NCBI GenBank assembly: GCA_963920665.1
Contig: OY987263.1
Location: 38,599,218 to 38,663,217, forward strand
Direction: 5' to 3'
Length of the DNA: 64,000 nt
Source: Straminergon stramineum
Lineage: Eukaryota; Streptophyta; Bryopsida; Hypnales; Calliergonaceae
A program made the translations under genes and the position numbers. The notes under the pieces were generated by a model. The model worked only from the letters and a program-made list of their open reading frames with translations, did not search any database and had not been told where the DNA came from. Positions 1 to 11,800 of this stretch are shown here, one piece after another (position 1 is the stretch's first letter; every line of letters begins with the position of its first letter).

Positions 1-1
1 G

Positions 2-235
2 GGATTCCCGCTCATTTTCTTAAACCCAGAAGACTTGGGGGCTTTAATTAGGGTTTGCAGTTTTGTAGCGATCTCTCGTATTGGATGTTTTGCTCTTGTT
101 TCAGGTGTTTCTGGTGTCGTTCCTCTGTACAGCCTTTTTCATTAGTTCCTTCATCGAAAAGCATTGGAATTCCTGCTCATTTTCTTAAATCCAGAAGACT
201 TGGGTCTTACTTAGGGTTTGGAGTTTTGTAGCGAT
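2..235. repeat. Direct duplication of about 70 bp in the TRM112 leader
   Basis: Positions 2-72 and 166-235 are two diverged copies of one segment (shared blocks CTCATTTTCTTAAA, CCAGAAGACTTGGG, TTTTGTAGCGATC), offset by 164 bp. Each copy carries one TTAGGGTTT motif, so the duplication also doubled a candidate control element. The stretch lies upstream of the TRM112 start codon and is probably 5' leader or promoter; no protein is supported here. Confidence 0.85.
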
Positions 236-509
236 CGAGTATGCAGGATTGAAAGAGGTTCATCTTCTGCCACAAGTGGATTTGCGTTCGAGAGCTTGGT
301 AAATCTCGTTCTTCATTCTCCACACTACACAAAAGGGTTATCACACCTTCTTCATGGAGAAAGGCTCCTAATTGGCTCCTCTTTTCTCTCCACAACTTCT
401 CAGTCTTCATACAAGTTTCACTCTTGAAGAAGGTGTGACAACCCCTAGTAGTGGTGAAATTCAAGTGCTTGCGGTCAGAATCTCACTCTCTTGATTGCAT
501 TTAGGGTTT
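48..509 (+). promoter_or_regulatory. Three telo-box motifs upstream of TRM112
   Basis: TTAGGGTTT, the reverse complement of the plant telo-box AAACCCTAA, occurs exactly at 48-56, 211-219 and 501-509, all within 510 bp before the TRM112 ATG. Telo-boxes are known in promoters of plant translation and ribosome-biogenesis genes, which fits TRM112. That they act here is inference; two of the three lie in the duplicated segment. Confidence 0.5.
309..465 (+). ncRNA. Candidate pre-miRNA-like hairpin
   Basis: The arm at 309-354 is complementary to the arm at 424-465 over about 42-45 nt, leaving a loop of about 70 nt. The best-paired block is ATCACACCTTCTTCA (341-355 region) against TGAAGAAGGTGTGA (425-438), with small bulges and about 13 of 18 matches in the outer stem. 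Plant microRNA precursors have this size and imperfect pairing. It lies in the leader or promoter of TRM112, on either strand in principle. It could also be a small foldback transposon relic. I could not match it to a named miRNA family from memory. Confidence 0.4.
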
Positions 510-550
510 GCGGAAGATCGCCTGAAAGTTGGCACGCTTTGTCGATCACA

Positions 551-1756
551 ATGAAGCTCCTCACGCACAACATGCTGGCGTGCAACATCAAGGGCGTGAC
601 GAAAGGATTTCCCCTGCTCATAGAGGCCACGAAATTGGAGACCAAAGAGTTGGAGATGAATCCGGAGTTTTTGAGACATATTTTCCCCAAGCTGGATTGG
701 AAGGCGTTTCACGGGGCCGCGCACAGTGTACGAGTTCGCCTCATGGCTTTGCCAGAGTCTTTATTATGTGTTGTTTGCTGTGCCTTACGAGTGCTGGACA
801 GTAAATTGTAGTTGCTCTCATTTTTCCTATTTATTTTTTTGATTTAAAAAAAGAAATTAAGGGTTAGAAATCAATTTGTGTGTTCTCTATGCACATGGAG
901 GCATTTGGAGTAGGAGGAGGGCAGTATACCGGTCGACACTTCGTGACGTGATGTAATTCTAGGGGATTCAGACTACAACAGGGGGAAACAATTTTGTTAG
1001 GAACTCAGTTTTAGTTTTTGGATGTTTTGGATAAGCCATTCGCTGTGGATGTAAAATAGCTCTAACGATAGGTTTCTGCAAGTCTTTGGAGAGGTCTTAA
1101 CTTGTGGGGTTGATAACGCGTTGCAGTTGGGCCTGAATGACATTCCCGAGCATGTAGAGCCTGCAATGTTGGAAGACGAAGATTTCCTCCAGAAGTTTCA
1201 CCATGCATTGCTTGAGGTATTTTTGTGATACTTTTGTGGGAATCTAAAACTTAGTACATTAAACCCCTCTTGAATCTTTCCACCTGGGGTCCGAAATTTT
1301 TCATTATGATGTAGTTTGAATGTGTGACAAGGGTGCTACACTTAATGATAGTGTGACTATTGTACAGGATATCTAGAATGACTTTCACAGAAGGTCATAA
1401 TAAAGAGGTTTTAGTGCAATCACTAAAGTTGCAACAGTCAGTAATGTTATCCCATCACCGTTCGATGGAGTCGTTGATGCCTTGCAAAATTTCGAAGTTG
1501 AATGCTTGAATAGGGTTTATTCTAGATCGCTATTTGAGTTGGTTCTACATTGTTGAAGATTTCGCAGTGGTATCAGCAACCATGATTCCATGGCCGTTAT
1601 GAAATTAGTTAGGGTACCATGAAGCTATTTCATGTGCTTATTTGTGCGTGGCAGGTTCACTTGGAGGAGGGTGCCCTGATCTGTCCAGAGACCAACCGAC
1701 GATTTCCAGTTACAAAAGGTGTTCCCAACATGCTGCTGAATGAAGATGAGGTGTAA
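551..1756 (+). CDS. TRM112: Multifunctional methyltransferase subunit TRM112
   Basis: Three coding exons, 551-727, 1127-1216 and 1655-1756, give a 122-residue protein, the usual length of the family. It starts [16 protein letters not shown] and ends [12 protein letters not shown], matching plant TRM112/SMO2. TRM112 is a small zinc-type platform protein that stabilises and activates several SAM-dependent methyltransferases acting on tRNA, rRNA and translation release factors; in Arabidopsis it is linked to cell division and organ growth. The two introns are phase 0 with normal GT/AG ends. The ATG at 551 is chosen because the family begins M-(K/R)-L. Expression is probably linked to growth through the telo-boxes upstream. 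Confidence 0.95.
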
Positions 1757-4700
1757 CGTTGGTTGGGTGGTTGCTTTTAACAGTTGATTTAGTCGGTTTG
1801 GATGGTAGTGCAAAAGTGAGGTACTTGGAGGGATTTCATATCGTTGCTTTGCTTGAGATTACGTGAGCTTTGTAGTCAACCTAGCTTTGAGCCCCTTCCC
1901 TGCTTCAATTCTGATAGGTGTGGTTGCAGTTTTACGTGGACAACATGTCTGTTTTTTTGTACCTTAGATTTGAAACAGAACCCAAGAATCATGTTCTGAA
2001 ATCTATGTCTGATCTCTGAATCCAAGTGCCCCTGACCTGATTGAGGTATTTTAACTTAACCCTGTAACGCCACTGCGGACACAAGGGCCCGATGGATGAC
2101 GGAGAATCCTTCCATGTAAGGCAGAAGTGCCGATAGTATTGACTCTTCTAAAGAAGATGCAGAATCTGCGGATCACCCTTGCGGGCCATTTCTTGGTATT
2201 TACTCTTCATGTAGATATTAGCCATAAAAATGATTAAAAACTTTTTGAGTCCAACTAATGAAATGAAGTACTCTGTATAGTTTCTACTCCAATTGGAAAA
2301 TTTGAAAAATTCATAAATTTCAAGATTTTATAGCAATATGAACTTCGGGCCTATAACTATGGTTTGTTGATTTTTTAATTTTAGAGTGATATAATAAATT
2401 TGGTTTATTTCATGATTTTCTGCACTATAATGTACATCTAGTATGAAAATTTTGGATTTTTTGAGTCTAGATTGCATTTAATATGAATCTTCATGTTTTT
2501 CTTAAAAAACTTATTAAAATTTACAAAAATTTCAAATTTTCTCCCAGAAATTTGAAACTTTTATGACTTGTAGTAGAATGATTTCATATCTGAAAAATGA
2601 ATATAGAAATTTTCATTCATAAGTTGATGCTAAATCATGGTAAATAGAGTGATGGATATGGAGTCTTGAAGTTAGTGGTACGAGGGCCATCCTCCATTGG
2701 ACTCCTCCAAAACAAAGTGATTAAGGTAGAAAAGCATATTACCACCTTCATTTGCAATCTAAATACATTGGGACCAACTCTAAGAGGGGCACATATTTTT
2801 CAAAGGTGTGTGCTTTTGATTAAGATTATAATTTTTGGGACTTTTCGAAGTGGTTTGCCCTAAAATTACAAAATTGCCTATAGAGTGAAGTCATAAATGT
2901 TCCACAAACAACTTATAATTGCTTTTTCATGTATCTAATGGCACTTAAGTACTCACCAATAAAAGCATTAGAGGACCAATGAAGCCTGTTTTAGGGTTGT
3001 TCCTTGCATTGTTCCCTGTGTTGCCAGAAATTGGGAACTAGCCCATAATGGGTTGAATTTTTGAATAAATTTCCGAATTTCTGAACCCTAAATCCAAAAT
3101 AGCTTGGGAACTCAAAATAACTCACGGCCTCTTCATGCCCTCAAATTTCATCTAATGATTGACACATTACCCCTTGCAGATATTAATGTAGTGATTTTGT
3201 TTGTAAAATGAACAAATTTGGATGTTTTTTGCACAAAATTGGGGCCAAAAATAAGGGATAGAATTGGGTTGGTCTACTTTAGATTCCTCTTCTAGAAGCT
3301 CAAAGAGACTTTCTTACCCTCCTATTTAAATAAGAGATTTATAAAGCTAAAAAGTTGTCGAAAGGAATGAACTCTACAAATCAAGTCAATACAAATGCTT
3401 AAACATCAAAAACACCAACACCCCTATGTTTCAAAATAGCAAAACTAATGCAAAAGATAATTTGTTATCTATCTCCAAAAAAAGTATCAATGTATATAAA
3501 AATATCGTCATAATGCCAAATAAATACTAAACACTCTGAAGTTTATATTTTGGATGATGAACAAAATACTTGAAGATTGCATTTTGTCCAAATAGCTTCT
3601 CATTCATCCAATTGTAATATTTGGCCATCTTTAAAATGAAAGCCTTCGATTGTGGACAATTTGATGAAATTCAAATGAATCCTCTACATTAAATGCAAAT
3701 TGTGTCATGATTTCATCCATCATGTTTTCATTTATACAATGTCTCATCCATTCATTCTTGCAAAATCCTAGTAATGACATCCAAACTCCATTTTCTCAAT
3801 GAAATTTGTTTAGTGTTTTTGCATTCCAAATTTTTTTGTTCTAGTAATATATCATATATATTGAAGATATTAACAATAATAATCCACATTTATTTATATA
3901 TTGTGCATAGAAAATCTATGGATATGCCATATATCATATTTTGTAAGTATTATATTTGATGCATCATATTATATTGTAAACCCTTATCTTGATGGCTAGG
4001 ATCGTCTCTCAGCATCTACTTGATCAACAACTACATTTTTTCCTGCTACTACTGATCAAGAGCATTGGATATTATGCCAAAGCATGATATTTTCCTACTT
4101 ATCAGGCCTTGGCACGATATCCTACCAAGTTGGCATATAAGTTAATTATGGAGTGTGATGTCTTGATTTTTCTTCAAGAGCAGACCCCCAATGCTTAATG
4201 GTCCCAGGCAACTATGCTTGCATCTTTTTGCCAAATTGTGTAAACTTGCCATGTGGTTTGATCTATAACTTTTGGATTCAATTTTTTTATTTCATTATTT
4301 TGGGCAAGGCTCTCCTAAAGAGGGATGAAGATATTTACATCCACTAGAATGTATACAAAATCCAATACATGGATGAAAATTTATCATCTTGTATTGTATA
4401 CTCATCTAAAGTGAGTATTATCTTTAGATTACTTATTTCGTTCACTAAAAAATGAGGAATATATTGTCAAACATTTCCTCACATTTTAAAAATAAATTTT
4501 AGTTCCAAAAAAAATGCCAAAGCTACATGTCATAGCCTATTCACTTAGTCATTTGCCATCAATTTTTTTAGAATGACAAGGTAGCATTATGTAAAAGAGA
4601 AACTTCTTCAAAGATCAAATGACCAAAGAAATTTGATGATTCAAGAGAAATGCCCCCCAAGTGGTTTCGTAATTTTACAACACTTGTAATATTTTACACA

Positions 4701-5888
4701 TTTTAAAAAGTTGAAAACATAGGATAGCCTATATCCTATAGTAGACTCACCTTAAATGGACACCTCTGAAGCATAAAAAGTCTCTACTTTGATTGATTGC
4801 TTGAAAAAACTCCTCTCGTCTCATTGGTTGCTTCTCAAAAAAATTTTGTTTTTGTTTTTTTGAGTCATAGAAGAAATCACTCAAGGCCATTTTTTAGGTG
4901 TTAGAAATATCAAAAATGTCTCTTTTAATATTAGTATTAGGTGCTACTACCCTACATGCATGTCATCTTTTGTTGCAATTTTATGCTTGGGTGGACATTC
5001 TAAAATTGCTCCTGTTCAAAAAGTGTCATCTTACACATTTTGGAGTTTTAATGTTCAAACGGTAAACATTTCGGGATGGAGATGCTAGAAGCATCATTGA
5101 TCATCTTTCTGACATTCAAGTAAGATAAGAAATTGAATAAATTTCCTTCTATCTTAGTTTCCAATACATGCAAATTCATTGATAGAAGAGATGGGATATT
5201 AATTTCTACAAGTGCCTGATATAGTTTAATCCTGTAAAGATCAAGGAATCATGATTTTGCAAGTGACCAATTCAATCAACTAAATTGTGAAGAACATAAC
5301 TTACATGAGAAAGTTCAATCTCACTAGAATCAGTGAAGAACATTGCATGTATTGGTCAAATAAATAAATAAAATTCAACAACAAAGAATCCCAATGAGGG
5401 CGTACTTCAATCTGCTAAAACAAACAGGTGGATATTTCATCAGCTTCAGAAGTAGGACTACATCTAGAACTCCTATCTCTTCAAGATATGTCTGTATTAA
5501 CGCCTCTTCAAACAAAACAACAGGCGACATAAAATCCATCACATCCCTCACTGAGTAAAACAGTGATCAATCTCTGGCAAGAAATTGACGGAGCGACTGT
5601 AAGATTTAACAGAGAATAATCACTGCTTCCCACGTTTCAGGATTTGCTGTACAGTACAGTACAAATAATATCTTGCTCAGCTCGAAGGGCTATCAGCCGT
5701 CTCAGTAAACTTGAACAAATGAGGATGATTGCTGATCTAAGCAATCAAAAATTTCGGCCAGGAATGGGTATTTAGAGAAGAGACCAATTAGCAGAGCAGG
5801 ACGACTACCTCACTAAGGGCTCCTTTCAGTAAAATGACTGGACTGGTCGTAGCCTTCAAAATAAAGCTAACAAAATTGAGCGAGGAAC
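1757..5888. other. Gene-free AT-rich spacer between TRM112 and VPS52
   Basis: No ORF here resembles a protein I recognise; the longest are about 60 codons and AT-driven. A fragment beginning TTAACCCTGTAACGCC at 2056 resembles the left end of the TTAACCC element family, but no right end was found. The last 500 bp before 5889 should hold the VPS52 3' untranslated region. Nothing else is supported. Confidence 0.6.
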
Positions 5889-8800
5889 CTAAAACGTTCT
5901 AGAGTACTTCTTGATCTCATACATGATTGAAGATATAGACACGACATCTTTGCCAAGTGTATCACCCCCACCCACTCGCTTGAGCGAGTCAGACAAGCGT
6001 GTATAGTACAGAAGTAGTTGTGTCAGTGCAGCTCGCAAAATCTCCATGCCACACACAAAGTTGCTAAACGAGGTGATGACGTCCTTGTGCATCACTTCGA
6101 TCGCCGTCTTCCATCGAACTGCGAAGTCCTTCACCAGGGGTTCAACCTCCTCCAGTCTGATTGGTTGTGCATTGCTCGTCGCAGTATCCTCACCTGCGTG
6201 AAAGACATGCAATTCGTTAAAAAGGGCTCAAAACTAGAATGTCCAAGGATCACCCAGTAGCACTATTAGCTCAATGGAATTAAATATTCAATACCTGCAC
6301 TGTACAGGGTTGTGTCAGCAAATTGGTGCTAACTCCAGCTAACTGTCTTGCAGTGAGTTTACATTCATTCTCACCAGTTAACTTGACCCGATTTTGGTTA
6401 AGTTAACTAATTGTTCCAATACCAATCGTTTAAAGTGTTGAATCCGCCCACACTAACCAAGTAGCAGCAGTTAACTAACTTGGAAGCCTAATCCCCCATT
6501 AGTTGCAAATGCAGGCATACAATAGGTTAGTTAATTTCCAGATAGCTAGTTGGCGCTACTCGCTTGGTGCTGGGGGGCCTACAAAATTGTATTGAAGATA
6601 GTGCAGAAAAGGCATTTCAGTTAGTGACAAACCTGCGCGTGTTTTCACAAATGCTATAAGTGCACCAAAATGCTCCCTCAGTTCCTCCTCCTGCGTAAAA
6701 TGGTGATAATTATCAGAAATTTATTTCGCTAGAATACTGGTACTTCGAAAATTCTTTTTGAGGAAAGGAATGCCAACTGGGAGCAGGCAGCCTACGCTGC
6801 AATGGAACGTACCACAAATACTGTGGTACTGCTTTTCAGTAGTTCTTCAAACTGCTGTTGTGTTTTTCCACCGTCCGTACCAGCTTCCTGAACAAGAAGC
6901 AACACAGAGGTTGGGTCAAGTTATAATTAACCAGTCAAAATTCCAATACAATATTTAAGTGAAGTGCTTGACCAGAAAGTGCCCAAATAGCCAAAAGTGT
7001 CCGCTTCAATACGCATTGGAGTTGATTGAATTTACACAGAAAGCTTAAAGGAGGTAAGAAATACACCATTAGAAAGAAGAGCCCTATACCCCCTACATTT
7101 TTTGAGCGATAAAAATATGTTCTGAAAGTTACTATAATCAACTATTAGATTCCATAATTAATTCTAGCTTGGGCACTTCGGGTTAAAACACAAGGATAGT
7201 ATGGTTGGATCTGGTCGCTGACCTTGAGAACAGAAAGAACGAGGTCATAGTTATTGATAAGAAATATTGTCTGCTGCTTTTGCTGTTTGAACATTCGTGA
7301 AAGCTTCACCAGTAAATCATCTACTGCCACACGTAATCGCTCCAAATTTAAATCTAGCTGCACAACTCACACCAGAATGATCAGTCTGCATTACTAACTG
7401 AAACCCAAGACAAAATTTGATCAAAAATCCCACTGAACCATTTAAAATTATCATCTTTGTATGTTTTGTTTTACAAATCAAGATGGACCAGGGAAGTAGT
7501 GCACAGTTTCAAGCGAAACAGAAGTGCGGCTAATAGGATGTCTGAAGATGCCCAGGTAAAGCAATCACACACCTGACCATCTCCATTCTTGATCGTAAGG
7601 TGTAGAAGACTTGCGGCAAATTCGGCATAGCGCCTAGTCACGTAGTGTGGACGAACATCATCTTCCCAAAGTGCTCTGGGGTTTGCAGTCCGCAAGCTAC
7701 TGAGATGCATGTCAAACACCATTTTGAAACGCGGCCACAGTACAAGGACCAACTGCATTCATCGCAACTCACCCAAACTTAGCTAACAAGTGCATGTAAA
7801 TGGTCGCAATCCATATAAAAAAAAAAAAAATCTTATTTTCCTTGTTAACCCCTAAAGGACCGAGGGTGCAAAAAACCGTGTTACAGAAGCCACCTGGTGG
7901 ACTTGTGGCCTTTAGGGGTTAAACATCCAAAACGATCCAAAAAATTTAGAGATAATGTCACACTACCGATAAGACTTTTCGTGGGACCATAATATTCATT
8001 TGCAATTTGCATTCAATCGTCCAACAGTCAATTCAGCTGTTCTCCTAAAATGTAGGTACTCACTACTCACAAAATAAGGTGTTCTCCGATGGTGAGATGC
8101 TCGTTGAACATGCAAATCTCACCAAAGGTAGGGCACAAAGAAGAGCCCACTTTAAGAAGGAATCAAAGGTCGCATTTATCTCAACAAAGCAGAACTAAGT
8201 ACAGGGACTCCGATTACAATTCTGTGATTTAACTAGAGAAAAATAAAAGCGCCACTCGCGTTAGCTGTAATCCTCTGAAGGTACTTTAAAGTTCGTGAAA
8301 TCTAGCTCGTGGAATAATCAAGCTAAGAAAACAGGACAAGTGCATGAATGTTCACCTTGTCAAAGTAGGAGTCTAGAGAAGGAATCCGTCTATTCCACAT
8401 GATGAGCTGCATCCCAAGAATTTGAAAGCAAGTCAGTATGATTGGGAAACAAAAATGAACCAAAATTTAACTGAAGAACGAAGGCTTCACTTAAATATGA
8501 CAAGCTCCCCCGAAAGAATTACCTTGTGTTCATTCGTCAGCCGGATCATGAGCAAGAGACCAATAGCATCAAAACAGTTTGGTAGAACTGCATGCGTATG
8601 CTCCTCAATGACAGCAAATGAACCTGAAAACATAGATACAGAGAGTAAGTACCCTGCCCCTGAAGCAAAACAGCTTAGAGATAGAATTGCGTACGATTAG
8701 ATTGACTCACGCTTAAAAGTAAATTAAGAGAAGAATATGATCGTACCAGCAAAAATTTCATTAAAAATCGCATCCTCCCCGAAAAAATTTGTGCAAAATA

Positions 8801-11800
8801 AATACCTGCAAGTTTTGTGACCAATTAGATCAACGAAAATGAATCTGACTCAAATTCTGCTTTCTTCACTAAAATAAGTTAAAATCATAAAGTATTTTTA
8901 CTCCACAAATCCTGCTGGATACCGGTACAAGGTCAATCAAAGGTCAATCTACATGTGCGCACTGATGCACAGAAATTCAAATGACCAGACAACGGCCATA
9001 ACCAAAGGGAAGGGAAAAGTCCTTTACTCAGAGGTAGCAGTGTCCATAAGAAGCTTGTGCAGACTGCGAAACAGAACTTCGTATGGGAACTTTTGGCTAC
9101 TAGATTCAGCAATGTGGGGAATGATTGCTGGTCCATCCACCTCCTGTAGCCCGAGAAAAACCGTTACAAAGCATAGCACTCAATACATTATCTTCAAGTG
9201 AAGAGTAAATTCACACCGACTTTTCTTCATATTTCATACAGCACATTGCTAACCTCCTAAGTGTCCAAACGTCCAAAAGCGGCCACTGAAATAAATCATC
9301 TAGAAAGCTTCAAGGCAACAAAATGTACCAATAGAAAGAAGAAACCATCATCTACATTTATGAACGAAAAAAATATGGTCTGAAAGGTTCTATAATCGAC
9401 TATTAGATTCCACAGTGGACATTCTATTTAGGTTAAAGTTTATATTTTAAGGGCGCACGACCTTTGCAAATATAAAGATAAGATTTAGTACCCTTAGCAC
9501 AGAAGCTCGATCACCAAGAGCAAAGACAGCTCCACGATTTTTCAGAGGCTCCCTGGGGCGAGAAAACAGACCCGTACTTCGGGTGCCAACATCCTCCACT
9601 CCTAGAAGGTCATTCCTGGTCACTATGTCAAGCTGAAGCTTTTCAAGTGCTTGGATGTAGCTCCGGAAATGCACACTCAAAACCTGGAACACCATTTAAA
9701 GAAATCAGTCGCTCACCAAAGAATGGAATCCGAAGGACATACTGAGTTCCATAATACGGCCCAATAGCCTCAAGTTGAGAGTATCTAGGGTAAGAAAATT
9801 CACCTTGCTCATAGTATCCACATAAGCTGCTCGCACCTCTGGATAAACCTCATGGCCATGATCTTGTAGAAATGTTGCCACATACCTACATCCAATCGAC
9901 AAAGCAGCAATTTATGGGCTCTGTGTACACGTAATATAACCGAAAAAAACACAGGAGAAGGACGAAGCTGAACAAGGGCACAGGTAGAGAACAGATATCT
10001 CTGTGATTAGGACGAAAGCCTCCAAGTGAAAGTGTTATAGATGGCATACTTGTACTTCAGAAGGACATTCTGCTGCAAAATTTGGATGTTGGTTTTCGGT
10101 CGTTTCAAAGCATACAGTTTCTGCATTAAAAATTCCCGTGCCTGCATGTTTGAAAGAAAATTTTTAGGTGTAAAATATCAATCGTTCAAACATCTATATC
10201 ATCACAGCTCGAGTTGAGGTAAAACTTAAAGAGTTTTGAATCTGGTGACTTCAGCCAGAAACAGGTACACTTGGCACACATTTTTAACATTAAACACCTT
10301 GCTCTCATACAAAACAATCTAAGCAGATACATGGAACCGAAGACGAGTATGAAGCAAAAAGGATACCTTAACAACTGCCTTGGCACGCAATCTTTCAAAT
10401 TCTGGAATGACGTCTTGCATTGCCAGAGAATCTGTGGAGCCTTTGCTTTCAGCTACATATGTCAACTTCTTACTTAGTGACTGAAGAACGTTCACGTATT
10501 CCTCGTTGACCTGAAAGAACTCAAGCAAGAGGGCCTATCAGGTAACCAATCCAATATACTAGGGTGTGTAATTAGCTACCTTCAAAATTGTTTAGTAGAC
10601 ATTTTAAAAATTAGAAAAAACATAGATTAGTACAGGCAGGGCTGCCACAAAACTCCTGTAGATTGGGCTCAGGACAGCCAGTGTTGGGCTCTTGTAATTT
10701 ATCACCCTCAATTTCTAATTAAGACTCTAATACGGGTTTACGAAACCACAGTCAGTGCGTTTTACCAAATCTGAATGACTGCCATTAGTATACAACTTCA
10801 TTCCTCCGCCCGGGACAATAAACGATCTGAGAACCCACCGAGGCTCGCGAATATACATTTAACTCACTTATCTTAGAACACTGGGTATACCTTCTCGAAC
10901 AGGTCCATTGAATGGATTCATTTATCATTTATCATATGATGGCTGTAATTGACCAATTTCTTTGCATAGCAACACTCTGATTCATAAGCTAGACACTCAG
11001 GGGCTAATTGGAATTCACTGATAATCAGGGTTCGTATTTGACTCGACAGCAAAATCCTGCTAGGTATATTGAAGTCCGTGGAACTCGAATGTAACTTAAT
11101 CACACGAGCATTCAGCTCATTGAAATACTCAGCAAGAAAAGAGGCCTACCTCTCCATCGACAATTGTGTCAATCATGCCTGGGGGAACTACTACTTCTTC
11201 AATGAACGTAGCCAACTTCGCTTCTGCAACCTACATAAATCCCACAGCATATCCGACAGGTATCGTTACTGCTAAATCTTAAATCACCGTTGAAGTCGCT
11301 GATTCAGCCGAACCCATGATGGAAGACCAATGAGGAAGGGGGAGGAGAAAGTGTAGAACAGTCGTCATGACACTATGTACGGCCTCATTTGTAATAAAAG
11401 AAAGAAAATTATCCCTCAAAACAACATAATTACAAGATATCATCATAATCGCATTCCACGAATGAAATTGACATACCTTCCGGTTCTTCAATTTGATTCC
11501 CATGCTCATTGATTGCTCCTGAAGGCTTTTAATCTCTGAGCTTATTGATCCCAAATCTGCCTGAGCAGGACAAGATACTGTCTCAGCACATGAGAAGCGT
11601 GAAACGTTGAAATCTAGGAGAGCAAGCACAGACAAAGAAGCATATATCAAACAAGCACACCACGAGTTTAGTGCTCATGCTAATGACCTGAAAACCACCA
11701 AGTAAGGACTCCATTTGCGTCAAGATTGTATCACATTCTCGTATTTGAGCATGTAATGACACCAAATTGTCACTCTCTTTCATATAGTCCTGTACGTGAA

